In this document: positions 24,438 through 33,319 of the stretch, piece after piece
Numbering within the stretch: position 1 is the first letter of the stretch
How the letters are laid out: every line of letters starts with the position of its first letter
Assembly: GCF_042666505.1 (NCBI RefSeq)
Contig: NZ_JBHTDN010000004.1
Span: 554,260 to 618,259, forward strand
DNA from: Parapedobacter sp042666505
Lineage (GTDB): Bacteria > Bacteroidota > Bacteroidia > Sphingobacteriales > Sphingobacteriaceae
DNA length: 64,000 nt
Direction of reading: 5' to 3'
Notes under the pieces: generated by a model
Database searches by the model: none
Seen by the model: the letters and a program-made list of their open reading frames with translations, nothing else
What the model was told of the DNA's origin: nothing
Made by a program: the position numbers and the translations under genes

Positions 24438-25286
24438 ATGAAAAAAAACCTAGTAAAAACGGCCGTCCTGGCCCTCGTTGTTGCCACGGTGGCGCAACCT
24501 CTAAAAGCGCAACTGAAACTTCCGCCCGCGAGCAGTTCGCAAACCGTTATTCAGGGACTGGGTATCCGCAACGTTACGCTTACCTATAGTCGACCTAATG
24601 TGAATGGCCGGAAAATTTTCGGAGAGTTGGAGCCTCATGGTAAGGTGTGGCGTACGGGAGCGAACGGCATTCCTACCATCAAGTTTGAGGATAAGGTAAC
24701 GGTGGCCGGTCACCCGATCGAGCCGGGAACCTACGGTTTGTTGACCATACCGGGAAAAAATGAATGGACAATCATTTTTAGTAAGAATAGCCAACAATGG
24801 GGAGCGTACGCTTATAAGCAAGAAGAGGATGTGCTCCGCTTTACCGTTAAACCGGAACGATTGGGTAAACCCGTGGAAACCTTCACCATGGATTTTTCGG
24901 ATGTGAAACCTCAAAGCGCAAAGCTGAATATCTCCTGGGAAAATACCAAAGTTGCTTTCGACTTGGTGGTCGACCAAGATGCCGAAATCATGGCAGCCAT
25001 TGAGCAAGCAATGAAAGGAGAGAAGAAGCCCTACATGCAAGCTGCGCAGTATTATTATAACAACAATAAGGATATCCAGAAAGCGCTCACCTGGATAAAT
25101 GAGGCAGACAAAGCACCTAATTCTCCGCCCTATATCAAATACTGGAAGGCGCGTATCCAACTTAAGGCAGGAGACAAAGCCGGAGCAGCGGCCACGGCCC
25201 AGGAGGGGATAGAAATAGCCAAACAACAAAATAACGAGGAGTATGTGCGGCTGAACGGAAAGGTATTGGCTGAAGCTAAGAAATAA
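24438..25286 (+). CDS. Secreted DUF2911 protein with C-terminal TPR-like region
   Basis: 282 residues from the ATG at 24438 (MKKNLVKTAV); an in-frame TTG at 24411 is a less likely start. The signal peptide ends near residue 24 (LKAQ). The central DUF2911 domain has LTYSRPNVNGRKIFG, GKVWRTGANG and GTYGLLTIPGKNEWTIIF. The last 90 residues form TPR-like helices (ALTWINEADK, YWKARIQLKAGD). The domain is widespread in Bacteroidota periplasmic proteins and has no proven function. It is monocistronic and convergent with cdaA, 14 bp apart. Confidence 0.88.
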   Translation: MKKNLVKTAVLALVVATVAQPLKAQLKLPPASSSQTVIQGLGIRNVTLTYSRPNVNGRKIFGELEPHGKVWRTGANGIPTIKFEDKVTVAGHPIEPGTYGLLTIPGKNEWTIIFSKNSQQWGAYAYKQEEDVLRFTVKPERLGKPVETFTMDFSDVKPQSAKLNISWENTKVAFDLVVDQDAEIMAAIEQAMKGEKKPYMQAAQYYYNNNKDIQKALTWINEADKAPNSPPYIKYWKARIQLKAGDKAGAAATAQEGIEIAKQQNNEEYVRLNGKVLAEAKK

Positions 25287-25300
25287 TCAGGCGGTCCCTT

Positions 25301-26083
25301 TCAAAGTGATGCATTCAACAATTCCTCCAGTTCTTCGTGCGTAATATTCATGTTGACATTGCCATCCTTTGCAAACGAGATCTCTCCCGTTTCTTCCGAG
25401 ACGATTACTGCCACCGCATCGCTCACCTCGGTGACACCGATGGCGGCGCGGTGACGTAAGCCGAAATGCAGCGGTAAATCCTCGCTATCTGATAAGGGTA
25501 GCACACAGCTGGCGGTTTTTATCTTGAAATCCACAATAACGACAGCCCCATCATGTAAGGGGCTGTTTTTTTGGAATATACTTTCGAGTAACCGTTTGGA
25601 AAGTTGCGCATCCATGTATTCGCCGCTGCTCTGGTAATATTCCTCGTCAAAATATTTGGCGAAAACCAATAAGGCTCCTGTATAAGATTTTGACATACTT
25701 CTGCATGCGTCGATAATGGGCTTGAGGTGGGTGCGGTGATCTTGTTCGGCTGCTTTTTTGCTCACGAAGATCGACCATAGGAAATTTTTCCGTCTTACGG
25801 ATATATTTTTGCCGATATGGATAAGGAAGCGCCTGATTTCCTGCTGGAACACGACCACGAGCGCCAGCGATCCCACACTGATGAACCCGCCGAAAATCTC
25901 GGTAAGAAGGTGCATGTTGAATTGCTTGACCAGCAGAAAAATTACATAGATAAGCCCCAACCCGATAAGGATATTAACCGCAATGGTGCCGCGGATGAGG
26001 CTATATATATAATACAGGATGACAGCGACTAAGAAGATGTCTATGATATCCAGTAACCTAAAACTAAAGTCGAAGCTCTCCAT
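25301..26083 (-). CDS. cdaA: Diadenylate cyclase CdaA (c-di-AMP synthase)
   Basis: 260 residues. Three N-terminal membrane helices (about 12-30, 35-52, 63-80) anchor a DAC domain that makes c-di-AMP from two ATP. The active-site signatures are DGA at 178-180 (SPLHDGAVVIVD) and RHR at 210-212 (GLRHRAAIGVTE). Length and layout match TIGR00159 proteins. In many Bacteroidota folP is next to this gene, but not here. The second messenger usually controls potassium and turgor. Confidence 0.95.
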   Translation of the reverse strand: MESFDFSFRLLDIIDIFLVAVILYYIYSLIRGTIAVNILIGLGLIYVIFLLVKQFNMHLLTEIFGGFISVGSLALVVVFQQEIRRFLIHIGKNISVRRKNFLWSIFVSKKAAEQDHRTHLKPIIDACRSMSKSYTGALLVFAKYFDEEYYQSSGEYMDAQLSKRLLESIFQKNSPLHDGAVVIVDFKIKTASCVLPLSDSEDLPLHFGLRHRAAIGVTEVSDAVAVIVSEETGEISFAKDGNVNMNITHEELEELLNASL

Positions 26084-26229
26084 AACCCACGCAATTTAAT
26101 AAATTCATCCGAAAATAATTATTCATCGATGATCTGCTTTCAAGGATGGTATGCGCGAGGTGTTGTTTCCAACCGTGTTTATGGGCTAGCTGCGTTCGGT
26201 TCATGAAGGCTTCGCAATTATAAAGTTTG

Positions 26230-26237
26230 TACCTTTG
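26230..26237 (+). promoter_or_regulatory. -7 promoter box of pdxJ
   Basis: A perfect TAnnTTTG match (TACCTTTG) ends 15 bases before the pdxJ ATG. No clear -33 TTTG is seen at the usual spacing. Confidence 0.5.
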
Positions 26238-26252
26238 TAAAAAACGATCTAT

Positions 26253-26975
26253 ATGGCGAGACTTTCGGTTAATATCAATAAAATCGCGACGCTCCGCAAT
26301 TCGCGGGGCGGAAATAACCCGGATGTACTTCAGGCAGCGCGGGCCTGTGAGCGATTCGGTGCGGAGGGCATTACGGTGCATCCCCGGCCAGATGAGCGGC
26401 ATATCCGCTATCGGGATGTCTATGATCTGAAGTCGGTGCTGACCACCGAATTGAATATCGAAGGTAACAGCCGGGAGGAGAAATTCGTTCGGTTGGTTTT
26501 GGATACGCAGCCCGCTCAGGTTACTTTGGTGCCGGATGAGCCTGGACAGATCACCTCAAACCATGGATGGGATACCATCAAACATCGCGACTATTTACAG
26601 GATATCTGTGCATTGTTTAAGGGGGAAGGCATCCGGGTTTCGATCTTCGTGGATCCCAATCCTGAAATGGTTGCCGCAGCCGCGGAAACCGGCACGGACC
26701 GCGTTGAGTTATACACCGAAGGTTATGCCCGGGAGTTTCCGCAGGATCCCGCCCAAGCGATAGCGCAGTACATCGAAGCTGCGCAGGTGGCACAGCAAGC
26801 GGGGATCGGCCTTAATGCCGGTCATGATCTCGATCTTCATAATTTGCCATATTTTGTGCAGCACATCCCCGGATTGCTGGAAGTGAGCATCGGCCACGCC
26901 TTGATTGCCGATGCACTTTATTTAGGACTGGAAGATACAATTAAACGGTACTTAGCCGCGGCTGCTGAAAAGTGA
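26253..26975 (+). CDS. pdxJ: Pyridoxine 5'-phosphate synthase
   Basis: 240 residues; condenses 3-amino-2-oxopropyl phosphate with deoxyxylulose 5-phosphate in vitamin B6 synthesis. Family motifs: LSVNINKIATLRNSRGG at the N-terminus, GITVHPRPDERHIRYRDV near 38-55, QVTLVPDEPGQITSNHGWD near 90, VELYTEGYA and GLNAGHDLDLHNL with the phosphate-binding C-terminal strands. Length is normal. Divergent from cdaA, with its own -7 box. Confidence 0.97.
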   Translation: MARLSVNINKIATLRNSRGGNNPDVLQAARACERFGAEGITVHPRPDERHIRYRDVYDLKSVLTTELNIEGNSREEKFVRLVLDTQPAQVTLVPDEPGQITSNHGWDTIKHRDYLQDICALFKGEGIRVSIFVDPNPEMVAAAAETGTDRVELYTEGYAREFPQDPAQAIAQYIEAAQVAQQAGIGLNAGHDLDLHNLPYFVQHIPGLLEVSIGHALIADALYLGLEDTIKRYLAAAAEK

Positions 26976-27043
26976 CCTCGATTTCCCTGTGATACGGTCG
27001 TTCTGGCATTGATGTTTCACGGATTTTTATGTAGGTTTACAGC

Positions 27044-27940
27044 ATGAAACCCACTCCACAACTTTTCTCAAGAAGAAGTGCTTTGAAAGCCGTGGCTGCC
27101 GGCACCACGGCCATGATGGCGACCGACTTGTTTCAACGAGGGGCATCAGCCGCACAAGAAGCTGCGTTGACACCGTTGAAAGGTCGTATTAATCACTCGG
27201 TTTGTCGTTGGTGCTATCCCGAAATCCCCTTAGCGGAGCTCTGCCAGGCCGCCAAAGAAATCGGTATTACGGCAATCGATTTGGTTGGTCCCAAAGAATG
27301 GCCTATATTGAAACAGTACGGACTACATGCCGCCATGCCGCATGGTGCGGGCAAAGGGATTCCCGAAGGGTTCAACGACCCGTCGCTGCATGATGAGTTG
27401 GTGGCCAGCTACGAGACCCTTATCCCGCAAGTGGCTGCGGCCGGATACGACAAAATCATCTGCTTTTCCGGCAACCGCCGTGGACTAAGCGATGAGGAGG
27501 GCATCCGCCATTGTGCCACCGGCCTGAAACGGCTCATGGGCACGGCCGAAAAACATGGCGTTACCTTGGTAATGGAATTGCTCAATAGCAAAGTAGATCA
27601 TCCCGACTACCAATGCGATCATACTGCGTGGGGAACGGCTCTGTGCGATGCCATCGGGTCAGACCGGTTTAAGCTGCTTTACGATATCTACCACATGCAA
27701 ATCATGGAGGGCGACGTCATCGCTACGATCCGTAAGTACCACCCTTACATCGCCCATTACCATACGGGTGGCGTACCGGGGCGTAACGAAATTGATCAAA
27801 GCCAAGAGCTCAACTATCCGGCCATTATGAAAGCCATCGTGGAGACGGGATTCACGGGTTACGTTGCGCAAGAATTTATCCCCAAACAGCCGGAGCCCCT
27901 CCAATCGCTGGCACAGGCTATCCGGCTATGTGACGTTTAG
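27044..27940 (+). CDS. Exported hydroxypyruvate-isomerase-like TIM-barrel protein
   Basis: 298 residues. The N-terminus QLFSRRSALKAVAAGTTAMM is Tat-like (SRRS plus a hydrophobic stretch, then an A-rich cleavage region). The barrel has SVCRWCYPEIPLAELCQAAKEIGI, GITAIDLVGPKEW, the acidic ligand strand LVMELLNSKVDHPDYQCDH (key residues E, D/H), LLYDIYHMQIMEGD, YHTGGVPGRNEID and a late GYVAQEFIP. This is the Hyi pattern. Homologues interconvert hydroxypyruvate and tartronate semialdehyde or epimerise keto sugars, but an exported copy has an unknown substrate. It is the second exported barrel here (with 5537-6427). Confidence 0.85.
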   Translation: MKPTPQLFSRRSALKAVAAGTTAMMATDLFQRGASAAQEAALTPLKGRINHSVCRWCYPEIPLAELCQAAKEIGITAIDLVGPKEWPILKQYGLHAAMPHGAGKGIPEGFNDPSLHDELVASYETLIPQVAAAGYDKIICFSGNRRGLSDEEGIRHCATGLKRLMGTAEKHGVTLVMELLNSKVDHPDYQCDHTAWGTALCDAIGSDRFKLLYDIYHMQIMEGDVIATIRKYHPYIAHYHTGGVPGRNEIDQSQELNYPAIMKAIVETGFTGYVAQEFIPKQPEPLQSLAQAIRLCDV

Positions 27941-27953
27941 GCAGCTTCGTTCC

Positions 27954-29378
27954 CTATTTTATACCCATGAAAATCCGGTTCCAACGGATTTTGTCGAAGA
28001 ACGTGCCATCCTTGTCCCAGCTTAGCCACACAAACAAGGCCTTGCCTACAATGTGGTCTTCCGGTACGAACCCCCAGGTCCGAGCATCCTCTGAATTATG
28101 GCGGTTGTCACCCATCATCCAGTAATAATTCATTTTGAACGTATACGTGTCTGCTTTCGCACCGTTGAGGTATACGCCATCTGCACGGCTTTCCAGTTCG
28201 TTGCCTTCATATACGCGGATAGCGCGTTCATAAAGCGGCATCGTTAGACTATCAAGGGTAATCGTCCAGCCTTTTTTCGGTATGATGATAGGTCCGAAAT
28301 TGTCGATATTCCAATGGTATAAAGGATTGTTCGGGAATATGCCGGGCTCTTCCGTATCCCGATGCCGGATATTTGGAACAATCTTGGTTACGTTTGCCCA
28401 GCTTTTAACTTCCTGATAGGCCTCTTCCGTCAGGAAAAGCTGATAAGGTTCTCGTGCGTAGGGACTGTGTTCGATGCGCATATCCAGCAACCGCTGTGGG
28501 TTTAGGCCTGTTCCATCGGTATACACGTAATAGTCCATCTGTCCGTGTGGCGGGACGAAGCCTTTTTTTCCATTGATGTATAATATGGACTCACGCAGCG
28601 AAACGGTGTCTCCCGGGATACCCACTGCACGTTTGATGTAGTTTTCACGTTTGTCGATCGGTCGGTTGAAAGGCGGGTCTGCCTCCATCGGATAATTAAA
28701 TACGACCACATCGTTGCGTTCAATTTGTTGGAATCCAGGTAGTCGTTTATAGCCTATTTTTACGCCCTCCCAATATGCTTTTCCGCCCACCAACGGCATG
28801 GTATGGTGCGCAAAGGGAAAGGCAATGGGCGTCATTGGAATGCGCGGGCCGTAGTTCAATTTGCTGACAAACAGGAAGTCGCCAACCAGCAGGCTTTTTT
28901 CCATTGAACCCGTGGGGATCATGTAGGCTTCGATTAAAAAGCCACGGATCAGCGTGGCGGCAACAACGGCGAATACGATCGCATCGGCCCATTCACGTGC
29001 CACGGTTTTTTTGTAGGGATACTTTTCCTTGAACTCCTGGGTGGACGATTGTCCGAGATAAACGACTTTCGGGTCATTGCCCCACCAAGGAAGCACAACG
29101 AAAGGTAACAGGATCGTGGCCGCATATTCCCAAAAGCGACGCTTGCCAAATGACTTCACTAAATCCAGATACAAGCCAAAAAAGATGAAAATATTTACAA
29201 TGGGAATCAGCAGTAAGGCAATCCACCAGCCGGGATGCCCGGTAATATGCTTGGCAATGATAAATTCCTTATAAACCGGAATGAGCGATTCCCAACCTTT
29301 GCGCCCGGCTTTTATGAAAAGTTTCCAAAGCCCAATATGAATGAGGATGAGAATGATGGCAAAAACAATATATCCCAT
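27954..29378 (-). CDS. lepB: Signal peptidase I (long Bacteroidota form)
   Basis: 474 residues. The N-terminus carries two or three extra membrane helices (about 1-22, 50-72, 84-98) before the usual anchor at about 131-149. The catalytic Ser is S158 (MIPTGSMEKSL) and the general base is K249 (NYIKRAVGIPGD). The late box is YYWMMGDNRHNSEDARTWGFVPEDHIVGKALFVWLS (key residues GDNRHNSxD). It removes signal peptides from exported proteins. It is the last gene of the parA-parB-DUF5683-dapB-lepB string, 13 bp after dapB. Confidence 0.95.
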   Translation of the reverse strand: MGYIVFAIILILIHIGLWKLFIKAGRKGWESLIPVYKEFIIAKHITGHPGWWIALLLIPIVNIFIFFGLYLDLVKSFGKRRFWEYAATILLPFVVLPWWGNDPKVVYLGQSSTQEFKEKYPYKKTVAREWADAIVFAVVAATLIRGFLIEAYMIPTGSMEKSLLVGDFLFVSKLNYGPRIPMTPIAFPFAHHTMPLVGGKAYWEGVKIGYKRLPGFQQIERNDVVVFNYPMEADPPFNRPIDKRENYIKRAVGIPGDTVSLRESILYINGKKGFVPPHGQMDYYVYTDGTGLNPQRLLDMRIEHSPYAREPYQLFLTEEAYQEVKSWANVTKIVPNIRHRDTEEPGIFPNNPLYHWNIDNFGPIIIPKKGWTITLDSLTMPLYERAIRVYEGNELESRADGVYLNGAKADTYTFKMNYYWMMGDNRHNSEDARTWGFVPEDHIVGKALFVWLSWDKDGTFFDKIRWNRIFMGIK

Positions 29379-29391
29379 ATAATAGGTTTCG

Positions 29392-30129
29392 TTAAAAATT
29401 AAACATTTCGGTGACTTGGTAAAACCCGGTTTTGCCTGCTGTCCATTCGGCAGCGACTACCGCCCCCAAGGCAAAACCTGCCCGGCTATGCGCCGTGTGC
29501 TTAAATTCGATCTGGTCGACTTCAGAGCTATAGAGGACCGTATGTGTGCCGGGTACATCGTCAATACGATGGCTTTCAATCAGCAGTTGCTGGCTCTTTG
29601 GAATGACTTCCTCGCCCTCGCCCACCAGGTTGTTTATCCATTCCGTTTTGGAATCGGTGTTTTCAAGAATTCCTTCTGCAATCGTAATGGCAGTGCCGCT
29701 CGGCGCATCCAGTTTCTGGGTATGGTGAATTTCTTCAACCTGCACATCGTATTGCTTATAGGGATTCATGACAGCTGCTAGCAATTTGTTGATGTGGAAA
29801 AAGACATTGACTCCGATACTGAAATTAGAGCCGTACATCAAGGTTTTGTTACCATCCAGACATCTCTTTTTGACGTCCTCGAGCCGGTGATACCAGCCGG
29901 TGGTTCCGACGACAATCGGTACGTCGGCTTCAAAGCACAGGTCGATGTTCGCCACGGCAGCCTCAGGTTGGCTAAAGTCGATGGCTACATCTGCGCCCTC
30001 CAAATCGGCAGGGCCGATATCCGACCGATTATTCTCGTCTACGATGAGATGGATGTGGTGACCGCGTTGCAGGGCGAATTTCTCGATAAGCCGCCCCATT
30101 TTTCCATATCCGAGTAATGCAATGTTCAT
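29392..30129 (-). CDS. dapB: 4-hydroxy-tetrahydrodipicolinate reductase
   Basis: 245 residues; NAD(P)H-dependent step of the diaminopimelate/lysine pathway. The nucleotide-binding motif is GYGKMGR (7-13) and the substrate-binding and catalytic segment is EIHHTQKLDAPSGTA (133-147). VVGTTGW near 73-79 and the C-terminal domain are present. The length is slightly short, as in other Bacteroidota. Co-directional with its neighbours, 49 bp after the DUF5683 gene. Confidence 0.96.
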   Translation of the reverse strand: MNIALLGYGKMGRLIEKFALQRGHHIHLIVDENNRSDIGPADLEGADVAIDFSQPEAAVANIDLCFEADVPIVVGTTGWYHRLEDVKKRCLDGNKTLMYGSNFSIGVNVFFHINKLLAAVMNPYKQYDVQVEEIHHTQKLDAPSGTAITIAEGILENTDSKTEWINNLVGEGEEVIPKSQQLLIESHRIDDVPGTHTVLYSSEVDQIEFKHTAHSRAGFALGAVVAAEWTAGKTGFYQVTEMFNF

Positions 30130-30178
30130 GTACGTATTTTGCTAGTACGCAAACTTAGTATAAAATGTGTATAAATGG

Positions 30179-30940
30179 TTAAAAATTCATTTTCACTTTA
30201 AAACCGATGGCAGTAGGTTGGTACGCCCAACCGGCGCTGGGTTGGGATATGAGGGTAGGTGAAATCTTGATGCTCAGGTCATCCCCGATCTCCCACCGGT
30301 GCTTGAGCATGGATGTGACGTAGGCCTCCACTGCTTGGAGGCCCCACCAACCCACCGTTACCAGTACCGTAAGGTCGCGGTTACGGCGATACGAGTCTTT
30401 CGCGACAATCATATAGTCCGTCATCTGTTGTCCGGATCCAAGATTGGGATATTTCGTGTTTGGTGGGATCGCGTGATTGTTGTTGATACGGTACTGCACT
30501 TCTTCAAGGATATCGTGGTAATAGCGATTATTAAACTCAAATACCAGCACTGCGCTCACGAAACCTCCGTAAATAACCGGTACCTTGAGCCACCACCAAC
30601 CACCGTTGGTGATCTGCCCCCATCCGGGCACCATCAGCGATTGCTTCCAGGGTCGCACTGACATCGCTTCAAGGGCCAGCCGTGCGGAGTCTTTGAATAC
30701 CGTTTGCGCTTGTTCCTTGGCTTCCCGCTCGCGTTTCTCCCGTTGCCTCCGCTCGCGGCGGGTCTCCGCAGCAGCGGTATCCGTCGCTGCGGTATCCGTT
30801 GGAACCACCTTGAGACTATCGGTAACTTGGGGCGCCGCGGGCTTCGGAATCGTGTCGCGCTGCTGACGGCCGGGTTCTTGGGCCCAAACGACGGCGGTAC
30901 CTGCAAACAGCAATGCCAGGATGACGAGTAGCCTGTTCAT
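30179..30940 (-). CDS. DUF5683 family membrane-associated protein
   Basis: 253 residues from the ATG at 30940; a GTG one codon earlier is possible. A signal peptide (MNRLLVILALLFAGTAVVWAQ) is followed by a low-complexity Pro/Thr/Ala linker with Arg/Glu runs (ETRRERRQREKREREAKE). The DUF5683 domain starts with the typical SLMVPGWGQITNGGWWWLKVPVIYGGF. The function is unknown, but the gene almost always sits between parB and dapB in Bacteroidota. Its ATG overlaps the parB stop (TGATG), so translation is coupled. Confidence 0.88.
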   Translation of the reverse strand: MNRLLVILALLFAGTAVVWAQEPGRQQRDTIPKPAAPQVTDSLKVVPTDTAATDTAAAETRRERRQREKREREAKEQAQTVFKDSARLALEAMSVRPWKQSLMVPGWGQITNGGWWWLKVPVIYGGFVSAVLVFEFNNRYYHDILEEVQYRINNNHAIPPNTKYPNLGSGQQMTDYMIVAKDSYRRNRDLTVLVTVGWWGLQAVEAYVTSMLKHRWEIGDDLSIKISPTLISQPSAGWAYQPTAIGFKVKMNF

Positions 30941-31863
30941 CACCAGTCCAATAATTCAAGAATCCGGTTTAAATCATCCTCAGAGTGAAAGGGGATTTCG
31001 ATGGCTCCGGTGCCTTTTTTGCCGGATACTTTGAGTTTTACGCGTGTAGCAAATTTGGAAGCAAGGTCGTCCTCGACCTTTTGATACTGAAAAGATAGGG
31101 GGGCTGTTTTGTCACGTTTGCCGGGTTGGGCAGTAGTACGTTGCTGAATATCTCGCACCAGCTCTTCGGTTTTCCGTACGGATAATCCTTTTTTTACGAT
31201 TTCCCGGAAGATGTACAGCTGCTTGTCAATTTCAGGTACATTGATCAATGAACGTGCATGTCCCATGCTGAGCTGGCCATCCCGTATGGCTGCCTGTATG
31301 ACCGGCGGCAGCTTCAGCAAGCGCAGATAGTTGGTTACTGTTGAGCGGTTTTTGCTGACCCGTTCGCCGAGTTCTTCCTGCTTCAGGTTGCATTCTTCAA
31401 TCATCCGCTGGAAACTCAGTGCGACCTCGATAGCGTTGAGATTTTCACGTTGAATATTTTCGATCAACGCCATTTCCAGCATTTGCTGATCATTGGCCGT
31501 CCGAATATATGCCGGTATTTCCGTAAGGCCGGCTAGTTTTGCCGCCCTTAATCTACGTTCCCCGCTTATTAGCTGATAAGCCCCGTTTTCTGCCTGCCGC
31601 ACGGTAATGGGCTGTATAAGCCCCTGTAGCTTGATGGAGTCAGCCAACTCGCGGAGCGCTTCTTCATCGAAATCGGTCCGCGGTTGGTAAGGATTGATCG
31701 CGATTTGCGAAAGCGGAACTTCGCTTATTCCGGCAGGTATTTTCTGCTCTTTTACATCGCCAACCGTTTTGTTTTCGGTGGGCCGTTTGATTACTTCTTC
31801 CGAATCGTCGAGCAGTGCACTTAATCCCTTACCCAAACCTATTTTCCGTTGTTGTGCTGCCAT
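30940..31863 (-). CDS. parB: Chromosome partitioning protein ParB
   Basis: 307 residues; CTP-dependent parS-binding clamp. The N-terminus is GLGKGLSALLDD, the ParB box is NPYQPRTDFDEEALRELADSI near 56-76 and the CTP-binding motif is LISGERRLRAAKLAG. The HTH region is QEELGERVSKNRSTVTNYLRLLKLP, and the C-terminal dimerisation segment ends IPFHSEDDLNRILELL. Three bases separate it from parA upstream. Confidence 0.96.
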   Translation of the reverse strand: MAAQQRKIGLGKGLSALLDDSEEVIKRPTENKTVGDVKEQKIPAGISEVPLSQIAINPYQPRTDFDEEALRELADSIKLQGLIQPITVRQAENGAYQLISGERRLRAAKLAGLTEIPAYIRTANDQQMLEMALIENIQRENLNAIEVALSFQRMIEECNLKQEELGERVSKNRSTVTNYLRLLKLPPVIQAAIRDGQLSMGHARSLINVPEIDKQLYIFREIVKKGLSVRKTEELVRDIQQRTTAQPGKRDKTAPLSFQYQKVEDDLASKFATRVKLKVSGKKGTGAIEIPFHSEDDLNRILELLDW

Positions 31864-31866
31864 TTA

Positions 31867-32664
31867 CTATGCGCTTACGTGTTCTTTTTTTTCCTTACTA
31901 AGGTTGTTTTTTTCCAATATCTCTCGCGCCAGGTTCAGGTAGTTGATGGCTCCTTTGCTGTTGGCGTCATGCATGATTACCGCGATGCCGAAGCTGGGAG
32001 CTTCACTCAGCCGCGTATTGCGTTGAATGATCGTATCGAAAACCAGTTCGTTAAAGTGGGTTTTTACCTCCTCCACGACTTGGTTGGAGAGCCTAAGGCG
32101 GACATCATACATCGTTAGCAGAATGCCTTCGATCTCGAGAGCCGTATTCAGTCGGTTCTGCACAATCTTGATGGTGTTAAGCAATTTGCCCAATCCCTCC
32201 AGTGCAAAATATTCGCATTGCACAGGGATGATGACTGAGTTGGACGCAGACAATGCATTGATGGTAATAAGACCCAAAGACGGGGAGCAATCGATGACGA
32301 TAAAGTCATATTCATTTTTTATCTGATCCAGGATATTCCGCATTTTAAATTCCCGTTCGTGCAGGTTGATCATCTCGATCTCCGCACCTACCAGGTCGAT
32401 ATGTGCAGGTAGCAGATCGAGATTCGGCGTGTCGGTTTGCTGGATGGCTTCATGCGGATCAAGGTCATTGATTAAACATTCATACACACTGGATTTAATG
32501 GTCCGGGGGTCAAATCCGATACCAGAGGTCGAGTTGGCTTGCGGGTCTGCATCGACCAGCAACGTTTTATATTCCAATACAGCCAGGCTGGCTGCCAGGT
32601 TGATGGAAGTGGTGGTTTTGCCGACTCCTCCTTTTTGATTAGCGATTGCAATGATTTTGCCCAT
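31867..32664 (-). CDS. parA: Chromosome partitioning ATPase ParA/Soj
   Basis: 265 residues. The deviant Walker A is KGGVGKTT (11-18), followed by LLVDADPQANSTSGIG and the Walker B region DFIVIDCSPSLGLITINAL. The length is that of chromosomal ParA without an N-terminal HTH. It positions ParB-parS complexes in segregation. First gene of a five-gene minus-strand unit, with a striking palindromic promoter region just upstream. Confidence 0.97.
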   Translation of the reverse strand: MGKIIAIANQKGGVGKTTTSINLAASLAVLEYKTLLVDADPQANSTSGIGFDPRTIKSSVYECLINDLDPHEAIQQTDTPNLDLLPAHIDLVGAEIEMINLHEREFKMRNILDQIKNEYDFIVIDCSPSLGLITINALSASNSVIIPVQCEYFALEGLGKLLNTIKIVQNRLNTALEIEGILLTMYDVRLRLSNQVVEEVKTHFNELVFDTIIQRNTRLSEAPSFGIAVIMHDANSKGAINYLNLAREILEKNNLSKEKKEHVSA

Positions 32665-32700
32665 GAGTGATGAAAAATTAACGCGCTATGTGCTTTGCGA

Positions 32701-32732
32701 CCCAAAAGTATTCATTTATTCGTACTTTTGGG
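32701..32732. promoter_or_regulatory. Divergent promoter palindrome between parA and the FMN reductase gene
   Basis: CCCAAAAGTA (32701-32710) and TACTTTTGGG (32723-32732) are perfect inverted repeats separated by 12 bases. Each arm holds a perfect TAnnTTTG -7 box (TACTTTTG), one per strand, pointing towards the two divergent genes. The -33 elements are poor at the expected spacing. Two divergent promoters, or a dimeric regulator site, are both possible. Confidence 0.55.
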
Positions 32733-32788
32733 CATTTTAGCAACTTCAAATGCGAGGGGCTAAGATACGCTTTTTAATTTAATCCATC

Positions 32789-33310
32789 ATGATTACCATC
32801 ATATCCGGTACGAATCGCCCACATAGTAATACGCTTAAATTGGCCACATATTATCAGCAAAAGCTGATAGAAAAAGGAGTAGCGGCTCATATTCTTTCGC
32901 TGGCCGAATTGTCGGTCGATTTCATCTCGGCAGATATGTATAAAACCCGTAGCGATGCGTTTCAACCATACCAGGATCGTGTTATGGCTACCGAGAAGTT
33001 TATTTTTGTCATACCGGAATATAACGGAAGTTTTCCAGGTATCCTGAAAACGTTTGTGGATGCCTGCAAATTCCCGGACAGTTTTTTTAACAAGAAAGCC
33101 GCATTGGTCGGACTCTCGAGCGGCAAATACGGGAACATAAGAGGAGTCGATCATTTTACCGGCGTATGCCACTATGTCCGCCTGAACGTACTCCCGTTAC
33201 GGATCCATATTCCCCACATTTTTCAGGAGTTCAACTCGGACGGCAGCCTTTATAAGGAGGATACTGTACGGTTTACGGATGAACAGATCGAAGAGTTTAT
33301 TCGGTTTTAG
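32789..33310 (+). CDS. NADPH-dependent FMN reductase family protein
   Basis: 173 residues with a flavodoxin-like fold. The FMN phosphate loop is ISGTNRPHSNT (residues 4-14), the second contact is FVIPEYNGSFPGILKTFVDAC near 74-94, and ALVGLSSGKYGNIRG is the third. These are the PF03358 signatures of azoreductase or chromate reductase-type enzymes that reduce quinones or free flavin. Divergent from parA across the palindromic region. Confidence 0.9.
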   Translation: MITIISGTNRPHSNTLKLATYYQQKLIEKGVAAHILSLAELSVDFISADMYKTRSDAFQPYQDRVMATEKFIFVIPEYNGSFPGILKTFVDACKFPDSFFNKKAALVGLSSGKYGNIRGVDHFTGVCHYVRLNVLPLRIHIPHIFQEFNSDGSLYKEDTVRFTDEQIEEFIRF

Positions 33311-33319
33311 AATTTTATT

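Noticed and set aside
24501..25229. 242-codon open frame antisense to the DUF2911 gene
   Set aside because: It mirrors the codon structure of a well-supported gene on the plus strand and has no recognisable domain.
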